The translations under genes and the position numbers were made by a program. The notes beneath the pieces are model-generated. The model saw only the letters and a program-made list of their open reading frames with translations. It was not told the origin of the DNA and did not search any database. Positions 13,291 to 23,800 of a stretch of 64,000 nt of DNA are shown in pieces (the stretch's first letter is position 1; every line of letters starts with the position of its first letter). This stretch comes from Lichenostomus cassidix (Eukaryota; Chordata; Aves; Passeriformes; Meliphagidae): contig CM039211.1 of assembly GCA_008360975.2 (NCBI GenBank), forward strand, positions 4,719,522 to 4,783,521, written 5' to 3'.

Positions 13291-16200
13291 TTTACATTCC
13301 TCTATTCACTTGTTCCCAATAGTATTAAAAAAAAGTATCTGTGAACTTGCTGGATAGCAAGTACCAATCTCCTGGTATTCACTGCAAAAAGCGTAATTTG
13401 GGGCATTTTGCTTGACTTTTGAAAGAGTCTAACACCCCTCAGTGAGACAAAACCATGCTCCTTCCAGAGTTTTGAAAGAAAAGCTGAAGCTCATTGTCAT
13501 CAAGTTTCTCAGTGCCACATGGAAGGACTTGCTGGGAGCTGCACTTGTTTACAACCCACAATTCCCACAGGAAGAAGAGTTTAACTAATATCAGAAGTGT
13601 TCTGCATGTAGTATTTCCATGTCCTAATTTGCTCCTTTGAAACTCAGCTTCTTCCACATTGTTATGCTTTCAATAAATCTATGTCTTCCTTTTTTGTCTG
13701 AAATGTGAAATCAGAGTGTACAGCAACACCTGTTCGCTGTTTACAAAAACTATTCTAAAATCAAAGGGAGATCAAAACACTTTTCTTTAAAAACAGAAAT
13801 TCCCTCTGCAGATCATTTAGTATATGCAGCACACTCAGTTTGATCACACATTTGCAGAATATCAATTGATTCACTTTCTATGCAGTCATTATTGACAGGT
13901 TCTGTACTATTAACAGATTTTCCTTTGAAGAAAACATCCTTCTGAAGGAGAAAAATACTAAAATGTTAACGGAAAAGACAAAATAAATACATTTTGCCAT
14001 TGCAATTGCTTTTCAAGCTCTTAATACTGCAATACTAGAGCAAATCTCATTAAGACATTTGGCATCTTCCACAGAATGGTGGTTCCTGTAATACTTTAAC
14101 ATCACTTCATGATGGGCTGGAAGGGCCTAGCAGCACCAGCAGGGGTGAAATGTGTCATTGTCCAGCAGCTGGGATTGCTGGGACAGGGACACCACACCTG
14201 GACACATCTGCTGGCCAAAATTCTGTGTCCTGGGTGGGACAGCACAGCCCAACACTCCTCCCACCCAGCTCTGGTAACTCACATTTTCACCTGGCACATG
14301 ACTTGACAATCAATCCCCAAACAGCTGGAAACCAACCCTGCAAGGATCTGCAAGTTAGGAAAACAAAATCTCTCTGTCCTACAAGCATTTTCAATAATCT
14401 TTATTACATAACTTGGAGAAAATGCATTGGTTTTTCAAATATCCACTCACAGTATGCTGATGAAGTCCTCTTGAGTGATTAATTCTTCCTTCTCTCCCTC
14501 ATTTGTGTAATTCTACAGCACACATCACTCAAATGTCTGAGTTGCTCAGGTAAATAAAACCCAGACTAAAGGAGATAATAACTTTTTTCTTCTCTTCCTT
14601 TTTTGGAGAAGAGAGATCTGAATCTTAAAAAAAAATGCCATAGAGCTTCCCTTTTTTTTTTTTTTCCTCATGCCATTAATACATTTGTGTGGTGAAATCA
14701 ATGCAAATTAAATCTACACAGTATTTTTACACTGCCAGGAGTTAGCATGTGCAACACTGAGTTTTTATTATCATCTGACTGAAGTGAATTTGACTGCCTC
14801 TGTTAATAAACTGAAGGTTCGTGGTTTATTACTTTACACCTTTAAGAATATGCGCACATTTTCCAAATGAAAAAGACAGTTTAATTTTAAAATCTTGCTC
14901 TTTTTTCTTGTGATGGATCAGTTTTAGTCACTGAGGGAATTTCCTGCACACCTTAGCAAAGATTTGTGTCTTCATGCATATAAAAACAAAGGTGCACTTT
15001 AATGAGTAAATATCTGTAAAAGCTACTAACACTCAAAAGCTTTTAATAAAGCTTTGGATCAAGCAAGAGGTGAACAGGAAAAGATACTTTCACATGATCT
15101 GCCTTGAAAATTCAAACTAGCATCCCATGAAAAAAGAAAATAAGCATTCTTCTGCATCTTTAATAGCAGTCTGCTCTTCTTGAAAACACCAACATGGTTG
15201 ATGTTTGAAGCAATAAAAGCTCAGCTTCCTGCCCTGTAATTATTACTGGATGTAATTATGGCCAACTCGTTCATCACTGTAAAGCACAACTTAAGGCTCC
15301 CAGAGAATAGATATGGGAAGGATTTGTTTTCATGCAGTTCTCTCAGTCTCTCAGTGGTAGTTTAACAACATCACTGATGAACAAGTGTAGTAAGGCAATG
15401 TAAAGCAGACAGGGCAACATCCATGTTCAATTTCACCTGGGGATCCTGCAGTGCTCCGTTTACAATGCTACAGAAACATTCCTCAAAGCAACAAGCAAGA
15501 GCTGAAGGGTGAACATGACACAACTGCAGCCACCCCAGCTCCCCAAAGTTCCCTCACTTCACCATGGAACATCCGGAGGCTGCCTAAGCACACCAGGATT
15601 ATTTCTGTGTGGGAAGAAAACTGCAAATATGAGACAATGTTCTGAGCTCTGCTTGCAAAGTTAGCACTCCAGAAAACTCAGAGATGTGCTGGGTTTCAGA
15701 ATGTGGCTTTGGTGTGTGTCACTCTCTCACAGCCATGAGGAAACACCTGCAGACAGCTCAAAACCTCGCTCCCTGCAGCCACCCAGCCTTCCCAGGGCAG
15801 GCAGACACCTGCTGGGCTTCTCCCGTCCAGGGGAAAGGCACCACATTCAAACATTTCCAACAGGCACCAAGTGAGAGCGAGAATTCAGATGAGGCAACAA
15901 GAGGCATGTGGTTAAGATAGCGATCTCTCTCCACGCCGAGCAACTACAGCGTCCTTCCCTTGCGGGTTATGTAATCCACGAGAGTATTTAACCACTCGCT
16001 GGTGTGACACATGCATGTCAGCCCGATCAGCTCCGGGCAGGATCAGCTGGGCCGCCGGCGGCCGGGGGCGGGCAGGAATTTGGCAGCTCAGGGGCCGAGA
16101 GTGGTCACCCCTCTGGGGAAGGAACCCACCAGAGCCTTCAGCTCCCTCTCCCCCCGGCAGCCAGGCAGGACCTGGCTCGGGCGCTGTGCCACATTTCTAT

Positions 16201-16798
16201 CCCGAGCACGGTCCTGACAACACCTGCCCGGCCAGGAGCCTTCCCATGCTGTGGGATGTGGCAGCCACCGCGCAGATCAGGGCAAGGGCTCGCCCCGGCA
16301 GCACAGCCACCTGCCCGGCTGTCACACGCGTCCCCAAGGGAGACTGAGCCTGTTTTTCCCCGGAGCCATGGCGGGGAGAGGCGGCAGCGCCACAGGGAAA
16401 GGCTCAGTGACTCCTCAGAGTGCCCCTGTGCTGCTCCGGGACTTTGGCCCCTCGCCCCCGTGTGTGCTGAGTTTGCCGAGCCATGTGTAGCTGCACGGCA
16501 CTAGTGTTGGCATCAGGGTGGCTGAACACCTGCTCTAGAGGTGCTACTCTCCGGGCACCTCACTGACACTCGGCGTGCTGTCGCTGGGGGGAAACAGGAA
16601 AGAGTCAGGGGGCACGAAGAGTCACCGGGAGGACACAGAGCACCGTGCGGCGGCGGCGGCTCTCCCCGCGCCCCGAGCCGCGCAGCTCCGGCGGGGCCGG
16701 GCCGGGGGCGGCACCCGGGGGATGCGGGGGGCGGCCCGGCTGTCCCTCCCCGCCTCCCCTCCACCCCCGGGGCGCGGGCAGAGCCGCCGGGGCGGTAC

Positions 16799-17083
16799 CT
16801 GCTTGTCCAGCGCGGCATCCTTGGCGCTGCCCGCGGCGCATCCCTTGGGCGCGGGCACCCGCTCGCAGTTGCAGCCCTCCAGCATGTACATGCCGGCGGG
16901 CCGGGCGCTCTGCTCGCCCTCGAAGTAGAAGAGCACGTTTTGGTAGAGGGCGAACCACTTCTCGTGCCAGCGGTTGGTCTCCGCCGTCTTCTTGCTGAGG
17001 TAGCCGCGCTTGGTGCCCTCCTTGCGGGCGAGCAGCGCCAGGTACAGGGCGTGCCCCTCGTTGTACCGCACGCTCTTCTGCAT
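16799..17083 (-). CDS. RASGRF2: RASGRF2 coding exon 1 (N-terminus, start of PH domain)
   Basis: RASGRF2 is a guanine-nucleotide exchange factor that activates Ras through its CDC25 domain and Rac through its DH-PH module, downstream of calcium/calmodulin at the plasma membrane, notably in neurons. This exon encodes 95 residues beginning [20 protein letters not shown] and ending ALDKQ; they closely match the known vertebrate N-terminus. The first PH domain starts near residue 25 (KRGYLSKK) and includes the [19 protein letters not shown] core strands. The ATG at 17083-17081 is chosen because it gives the conserved MQKSV start. The exon ends in phase 0 at CAG followed by the donor GTACCG. The loop at about residues 75-90, before DKQ, differs from mammals, which is a variable spot in this family. 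The remaining exons, with the second PH, IQ, DH and CDC25 domains, lie left of the window. Confidence 0.95.
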
Positions 17084-17200
17084 GGTGCCCGGAGCCCGCG
17101 GCCGCGGCGCAGCCTCGCCGGGCGCTCACGGAGCAATTCATGGGCTCCGGCACGCACCGACGGGGCGGCCCCGGCCCCGCGCCCCGCCCGAGCGGCCCCG

Positions 17201-17222
17201 GCCCCCGCCCCGCCCCGCCCCG
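17201..17222. promoter_or_regulatory. GC-box cluster (Sp/KLF-type) upstream of RASGRF2
   Basis: Overlapping CCCCGCCCC motifs, which read GGGGCGGGG on the transcribed orientation. They lie about 120-140 bp upstream of the RASGRF2 start codon, in the densest part of the CpG island. Such clusters are typical Sp1/KLF binding sites in TATA-less promoters. Occupancy is inference. Confidence 0.6.
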
Positions 17223-17278
17223 CGCCGCCTCCCACCGCCCCAGGCACCGGCGGCGGCGGCGAGCGGCCCCCCGGGCGC

Positions 17279-17286
17279 TGACGTGG
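17279..17286. promoter_or_regulatory. CRE-like half-site TGACGTGG
   Basis: TGACGT is the core of the CREB/ATF site. It lies about 196 bp upstream of the RASGRF2 ATG, where a promoter-proximal CRE would be expected to work. A single half-site can occur by chance in CpG-rich sequence, so function is inferred only. Confidence 0.4.
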
Positions 17287-17805
17287 GGGATCAGCCGTAA
17301 ATCCGCTTTGGAGAGCGATTTAAAGAGCAAAGTCGCCGCCGCCGCAGCGCCCGGGTCCCTGCCCCCCCTCCACCCTTCCCCCTCGCTCCATCCCTGCATC
17401 CCTGCGCTCCTCCATCCCTGCATCCCGCCGGGGCGGATGGAGGCGGGCAGCGGGAGCCCAGCGGGGCACCGGGCCGGGAGACCCGCGGGCAGCGCAGGGC
17501 TCGGCCGGGCCGGCAGCCGCGGGGTGGTTTGGGGCTGCCCCGCGGTTTCTCGATAGTTTCCGCCTTTCCCATTCTTCGAGCGAAAATCTTGGAAAGCGGC
17601 CGGGCCGGGCGAGCGCTGCCGCCGGAGCCTGGAACTTGGCTTTCGAGCTGTGGCGAAAGAATTAAAGCGAAAGGCAGCAGAGAAACACAAGTGAAACAAG
17701 AGAAACCCGACACTTTTAAACTGAGATTCACGCTGAGAAAGGGCCGGGGCAGAGTCTCGGGTCTCACCCCGGGGAACCTCAGCCCCGCGCGTCCTTGGGC
17801 AGCGC

Positions 17806-17850
17806 CGTGCCGGACACTGCCGTGCCGGACACTGCCGTGCCGGACACTGC
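17806..17850. repeat. Three exact tandem copies of a 15-bp unit
   Basis: The unit CGTGCCGGACACTGC occurs three times head to tail without mismatch (17806-17820, 17821-17835, 17836-17850), about 720 bp upstream of the RASGRF2 ATG within the CpG island. Perfect identity suggests a recent or variable expansion. The 15-bp length keeps every frame open, but I see no gene here. Confidence 0.95.
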
Positions 17851-17899
17851 CCCGTACGGGCTGCGGCGCGGCTCTGGCGAGTGCGGGGCTCGCCTGCCG

Positions 17900-17918
17900 C
17901 CAATGGGACCATTTATGG
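17900..17918. promoter_or_regulatory. CCAAT box adjacent to a consensus CArG box
   Basis: CCAAT at 17900-17904 is followed four bases later by CCATTTATGG at 17909-17918, a perfect match to the SRF-binding consensus CC(A/T)6GG. The pair is about 820 bp upstream of the RASGRF2 start codon, at the distal end of the CpG island. A perfect CArG in otherwise G+C-rich DNA stands out. Use by SRF is inference. Confidence 0.45.
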
Positions 17919-18669
17919 ATCCCAAAAGGCGGCTGCGGCAGGAGGCACCGCGGGCGGACACCGCCGGAGGAGAGGAAGGCTCGCACATTCCGAAAAGAGC
18001 ATCTTCCAGAGTTAGGAGGGTGCATTTTCACACCGGGCTAGTGGGAATGGCAGCAGGTGCGGTTTGGCTCCCGCACTCAGCACGGTGAGACCTGCACACC
18101 GTAATTATAGCAAATAAACTTTGGCCAGGGAGCTGGCATCGAGAATTGTTTAACATAAAACACAGCAATAGGAAATCTCTACCAACTAGAGCACACTGCA
18201 CCTTTAATTTAACAACTTAAACTTCCTCTTAAGGTCCTTTTAGGAAAAGCCTTTTGGAACTCTTTCATTTGAAAATGTATTTCGCATGTGTTGCTTTCAC
18301 TCTCTTTTGCTTTACTGCATCTTAGGAGTAAAAAAGAAAAAAAGAATGAAATTGTGGAAGTTACAATATTCAGTATCGCTGTATAACGCACAGAATGAGT
18401 TTGAAAATATTCCCTGTGTGATCTGTGTCAGCAGTTGAGGGTTTGAGTATTACTTGCAGGAACTCCGGACCCATGCAGGGTTGCAAGGCTCTCATCTTGT
18501 CAACAGACCATTTTGTACTGGAAAAAAACAAACAGATACACAAATCCTGCTGGAACTGGCTTAGTTTGCCTTGTGTCTTCACACAGTGAAATGTGAGCTT
18601 AGCACATCATGCCCAGGGAAATGCAGGCTTGGACAAGGCTTGGCCACCAGCTGGAATATGTGGAAGGAC

Positions 18670-18717
18670 TTGTGTCCATCCATCCTGGGCGCTGGATGGA
18701 TGGATGGATGGACACAA
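18670..18717. repeat. Perfect 16-bp inverted repeat containing a (TGGA)5 microsatellite
   Basis: The left arm 18670-18685 (TTGTGTCCATCCATCC) is the exact reverse complement of the right arm 18702-18717. A 16-base spacer separates them. The right arm overlaps five perfect TGGA units at 18693-18712. The structure could form a cruciform or RNA hairpin; no transcript evidence is visible. Confidence 0.9.
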
Positions 18718-20837
18718 CATCCACACCTGCCTCTGCTGATGCCTCCCTGCCTGTTCCTCTCAGTCAGGGCACCAATTCCCTGTGTAAAATTCCATGGAAT
18801 GTCGTGTCCCTGCATGGAAGCAAATGGCAAGGCTGCCAAAGCAGGGGGAGAAGCAAAGTGCCACCCAAAGGAGCGTTCAGACATTTGACACTCAGGGAAC
18901 AGCTGGAGCTCTCCAAAACAAGCACGTCGTACATCATGCTGAAATCCTATAGCAAGAGCCCATGTTTGCCAAGATAAAGTTGCAGGCTTTTGTCCCAGGT
19001 TACGTAATTTGTACTTTAATAAGGCTTTTGCATAAATCACAAATGATCACACATCATCTATTCCATCACATCACCTAAGACACACAGAAAAAAATAAATG
19101 ACAGTAGTTAAATTTTATCTGTAAAGAAAGAAAGAGAGGGCTTTCTTTGACTACATCATTTTCTCCTAGACATGCAGGCATTTTTCCTGAGCTGAAAATG
19201 TTGAATGTGTCATTGCACAGCAATCTATAGGAACTAAAAGAAGTGTAACATTCCTGTTCTCTACAGTGAATGCTGTTTGTGTAACCATCAGTTTATCCTT
19301 TATTGCTCAAGTATAATTTAGTTCTCTCAATTATATTTTCTTTATTATTTGATTATTAGTATACAAGGACCACCTCCTTTTCATTGCTTTAAATATCTAC
19401 TACATACATATGAATGTATAGCTAATTCTAGCTAATACAGCTAAATGTATATGTATATATATGTGATTTTTTTTTAAATCTTCATTATCAACGTTTAAGA
19501 TGGGGTTGTTTGTGCTTTTTAAAAAAGGAATTCTAGGCCAAATTCATATGTATGAACATGATTGAGTTATATGTGCAAACAGATGTAAGGGAATCTGTGG
19601 ATGTAATTTATTCCACAGGGCTCTGAGGAAAAGAACATACAGATAAGCACACTGTTTTACTTTATTTTATATCTTAATCTTCATTTCATTGTATTTTAAT
19701 TCCAGAGGATTCATTTTTAAAACCATGTTCCCAAGTGTTGCCATGGTAGGTCCCAAGGACCTCACTGCAGAACCATGGTGAAAAGTTGTAGTCCTGTATC
19801 AGCAGAGATAATTTGACCCAATTAGCTTCATTTAACCTGAAATTTCCTTTGGGAAGTAGTCCATTGCAAGGTGTTCAAAGATGTCATAAATAGGGGAACA
19901 GGATAGTGGAACTTCTGAATCTGATACTTTGAAGTTACCCTGGGAGTCTGGGGGACAAGTTGGCAAGTTGTCACTCCTGTGGGTGACAGGAAAATCTGCT
20001 TTAGAGAAACCATGTATAATGTAGGCCTCTGTTCTAAAAAACACTTTAGAAAAAATACCATGAATGTAATGGTAATAAAAATTGATTAAAGCAATGGAAG
20101 AAAATTTGCTATGCTATCATTTTTATGTCTAGATTCATGTACATGTGCCCTATGTTTTCATACATACTTTCTCTATGTTTTTGCATATTTATTTGTCACT
20201 AAATTATTATTTGCATTTTCATATCAAATACAAAACAATTTAGCAAAGGTTTTGAACAGCTGTGACAATAATTTATGGGGAAAACACACAGTTTCACTAA
20301 GAATGTTCCCAGTGTCTCCTCTTAGAGATTGTTTGAAAAGCAGAACTGAACCAATATCTTCTCTGTAATTTTACTCAAGCACTGCTGCTGATCTAATTGT
20401 TTACTCTTCGAGGCATAGAGTGCAACTTGGCTACTTGAAAGGTATTTGTAATATTCAGCTAAGATTCAGTTATCTGATAAAGCTGGGAAATTTTGAAATA
20501 CATACTATACATTACTGCCATAGTAAGTTCTGAATATCTTGCAGATAACTTTGGGCTTAATACAGCTGATGATGTCATTTGAGACTTAATGTTCCTCTTT
20601 TTTGGAGACATTTTTGGGGGGAATTGTTTAACCAATTTTAAGTCATTGCATCTGCCACAATGGTAATTAATTCCTCATGGGCTTGCTTGTGGCTGCACAC
20701 ACTCCTCAGTGGCGTGGCAGAGGTGGTGACACAGGTGTGTGTGAGATTCCCTCCATCAGGAATCTCAGCCCAATACTCAGTGGGAGATGCAGCAGAAGGC
20801 AGACAACTGCACAGCATTTACCTGTTATGCAGGTGAG

Positions 20838-20867
20838 GATATCATCATCATCACCATCATCATCATG
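20838..20867. repeat. (ATC)n microsatellite
   Basis: About nine ATC units with one ACC interruption, in the intergenic region. Confidence 0.9.
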
Positions 20868-23800
20868 ACCATTGTCACCATTTTTTATGATCATGCCTTA
20901 ACCTCGTAGTGCAAAATGCTGCAAAAACACAGGGAAACCCTCCAAGCCAGGAGCTACTGAGTCTAAGCACAAAAGATCAGATGCCTAGAGCCAAGAAAGA
21001 AGTACAGGGACTACATGCTGCCCTTTGTGACAGGCAGCATCCCGAGGACACAGCTGGTGTATTTGCTGCTGGCATTTTGGGAGAAGAATAGCTAAATAAG
21101 GTTACAGAGGGACTTTTGAAAGAAACAGTTCGGTGTGTCTGCGGAGGGCATTGGTGAGTTCTTGCCTGTGGTCAAGGACAGCATGAGAAAATACAAAGGG
21201 CTATTGAAAAGAAATGAGGAAAGAAAATGCGTGGCAGAAGGTGTCTCACAGCCAGGCTGGAGAAAATCAAAAGCAGAAGGGGAAAGAAAAAAAGAGAAAA
21301 GCTGGAATCAAGGGACTCAATTAAACTGAAGAAATACCACAAGTTAGGCAGGAGGCAGAGGCAAGTGGGCTGAGGGAGAACTGAGCCTGGCTGGCAGAGT
21401 GATGGTAATGAGAGCTCGGTGGGTAAAGAGCAGAGGAAAACAGCATGAGGGAGCAAGGGTGGGAGTGGCTGGGCTTGGAGGAGACAGGGGCAGAGCAGGG
21501 AGGAATGGGGCAAGGTGGGCAGGGAGTCCTGGAGAAGTAAAGCTGGGAGCCAAGGCATGAGATTCCTGTGTGCTTCAAAAGGCTGAACCCGCAGGTGGAA
21601 ATAGCTGGAAAATGCCCCCTGAGCTGCTGGGAGTGAGAACAGGACTCTGGAACAGGAGGAGAGGAAGCTAACACACGGGCAGATTGAGGAGTTTGGTGGG
21701 CAATAAACGCGAGGGAAAGGGGAGGGTCGTGCAGGGTCAGCCCCGCACAGCTCATCAGGGGAAAGGATTAGATCGAGGGTGATGCTGGGAGAGAAAGTGG
21801 CATTTCAAATGTGGAAACGCTGATAGTCCAAATCAGCACTGAAATCACATGGGGAAGAAAAGACAGCAGCTTTGCTCCTTAAGCCTGTTTTCAGCTGGTT
21901 CCTTTTCAGCAAAGGTTTGCCAGATGGGATTAAAATGGAAGAGCCAGGATTCAGCTTGTTGACCAGACATGTTAATTAAAAGCTCCGGAACTATTTTATT
22001 TAATACAGATGCAACAAGCATTAGCTAAGCACTAAATGCAAAATATAGTAGCAACAATGCTTTAAAACTTTATTCACGTGGCTAAATTTTCATATTGAGA
22101 CACGCACTCACTTGTTGGAAATACAGCTGTCAGACCTGAGCCCTGACTTTTAAAGTTAGTAGAGATTACTCCCTTGTCCCCTACTCCGGGAGCTGTGTAA
22201 TGAGAATTTCACAGACCCTGTGATTAGTGTGGTGTCCTTAAGGAGGGTATTGTCCTACAGCTCACACATTGCTAAAGCATGAAACTGTCTCGACGTTCTG
22301 GGGAGATATCTGAAATTAGTGCTCTCAGTGTTCCAAAGGCATTGGCGTGTCCTAACACAGATTATTTCATAACGTTCTCCAAATGTGGGTCGGGAGAGGC
22401 AGTGTGATGGCTGAGCTCCTGAGAGCAAGGCGATCAGCAGACACTGGGCTGTGATTGCCCTCAGTTTCACAAAGCCCTTGGTAACTGGGAAAATGGCTTT
22501 AGAATTAAAAAGACATAGCAGGGTAAGATTTCCTGTATTTTTTTCCTTATTCCATGTGAACTGAGTATAAATGCAAATCACTCTTTGCTTATTCTGTCAA
22601 GATACTCTCACATATTGGCATAGAAATAGGAAAAATGTGTAAAATATTAAAGCACTCTCATTTCTTGGGAAAAAGTAAGCCCCACAGATTGGAAGAAAGA
22701 CACAGAGAGCACAGCGGGTGCCATCTGGAATAAGTAAGTAACCCTGGGAAGAAATTGCGATGTTTACAAGGCCTGATGCTGATACAGAGAATTCTCTCCA
22801 TCTGGCACGAAGCCTGCAAATAATCTGCCACAGGGGTGCATAATTCAATAGAAACAGGTTTGATAATCTACAAGTTGCATTCCCCATAGAAACCCTGAAA
22901 GAAACATTTACTGTATTATGCAGCTGAGCAGCTTCTCACTGCACCCGACTTGGAGGGCAGGCAGACCCAGGAACCATAAAAATGGGATTTATGGCAAATG
23001 GGATCCACTGCTCTCCTACAGAAATCAAACATTGCAGGGCACCCACATCCCCTCAGGATGGTGTGAAAATCCCAGACAATGGCTTCACAGGGGAACATTG
23101 CATTTATTTTTGATACAGATGCAATATACTGAAAATCATTTTAATGAATCTGTTCAGATGCAGCTGGGACTGTACAAACGCCTGGAGAAAATGTGTGTAA
23201 CAGCAGGGAAAAAATAATCTTAAAAGGCTGTAGGCAGAGCAGCCCTGACAACAGTGATCTGAGCCAATGTTATCACCCCTCACATGCAAGCAAAGATACA
23301 CCAAACAACATCTTGTTTAACAAGAGCAAAGAAATTGAGTTTCACTTCAGTCCCTCCTTATTTTGGTGATTTCTGGGCAGTTGGGAAGTCCATACCAGGT
23401 GTCTGTAATTGCTGAGCCACTGTTGATAATGTACATTCTTCCTGCTCATTTATGATGTTCACATTCTTAGCTGAAAAGCTTTGTAGCTGCTTGGGAGGTG
23501 TGGGTTGTAATTTTCTGGGCGGGGGGGACAAGAGGAAAAAAGTGGAAAAATAGCTCAGAGAAACATAATTTTTAAAAAATCAACAATATCTATCTGCAAT
23601 TATATCAATATCTAACATAAAATTTGTAATTTTGTCATTATTAGTAGAATACTTTCCAGGGCAAAAGTATATTAATTGCATTTCACATTTATGCATATAT
23701 ATTTTTTAAACAGAACACAAAAAAAAGCATTGATTGTACTTGTCAGAAAGCCGCTGCTGTTACATGCTAAAATGAGCAAAGGCCTGAATCCATATCAAAA

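Larger units (their letters stand above)
1..16798 (-). other. RASGRF2: RASGRF2 intron 1 (5' part; continues left of window)
   Basis: Everything left of the exon-1 donor at 16798 should be intron, because RASGRF2 is transcribed leftward and its next exon should begin with residues similar to YYFTVLFGHEGQ (known from the mammalian protein). I read the minus strand for that segment and found nothing like it, so exon 2 is probably outside the window. Content: AT-rich unique DNA, poly-A/T tracts, T/G-rich low-complexity blocks near 8.5 and 12.05 kb, an A/C-rich block near 10.35 kb, and a CR1 reverse-transcriptase fragment near 6.4-6.7 kb. Stretches 1-4500, 6731-8450, 8520-10330 and 12111-16000 show no gene or repeat I can recognise. 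A small or poorly conserved exon could have been missed. Confidence 0.75.
16000..18060. promoter_or_regulatory. RASGRF2: CpG island and promoter region of RASGRF2
   Basis: Base composition shifts abruptly from AT-rich flanks to G+C- and CpG-rich DNA, densest from about 16620 to 17620. The first coding exon of RASGRF2 sits inside it, as expected for a vertebrate CpG-island promoter. Several consecutive GC boxes (CCCCGCCCCGCCCC type) lie at 17201-17222, 120-140 bp upstream of the ATG. The start site of transcription cannot be placed from sequence alone; no convincing TATA box is positioned near the GC boxes. Many long open frames cross the island on both strands because stop codons are rare in such sequence; I do not treat these as genes. 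Confidence 0.9.

Noticed and set aside
15236..15300. AT-rich TAATTATTACTGG-like stretch that looks like a homeodomain-binding conserved element
   Set aside because: Conservation cannot be judged from one sequence, and TAAT words are common by chance in AT-rich DNA.
16605..17912. 435-codon and other long frames on both strands in the CpG island
   Set aside because: Stop codons are rare in such GC-rich sequence. Only the 95-codon RASGRF2 frame matches a known protein; the others are Arg/Ala/Pro/Gly-rich shadows.
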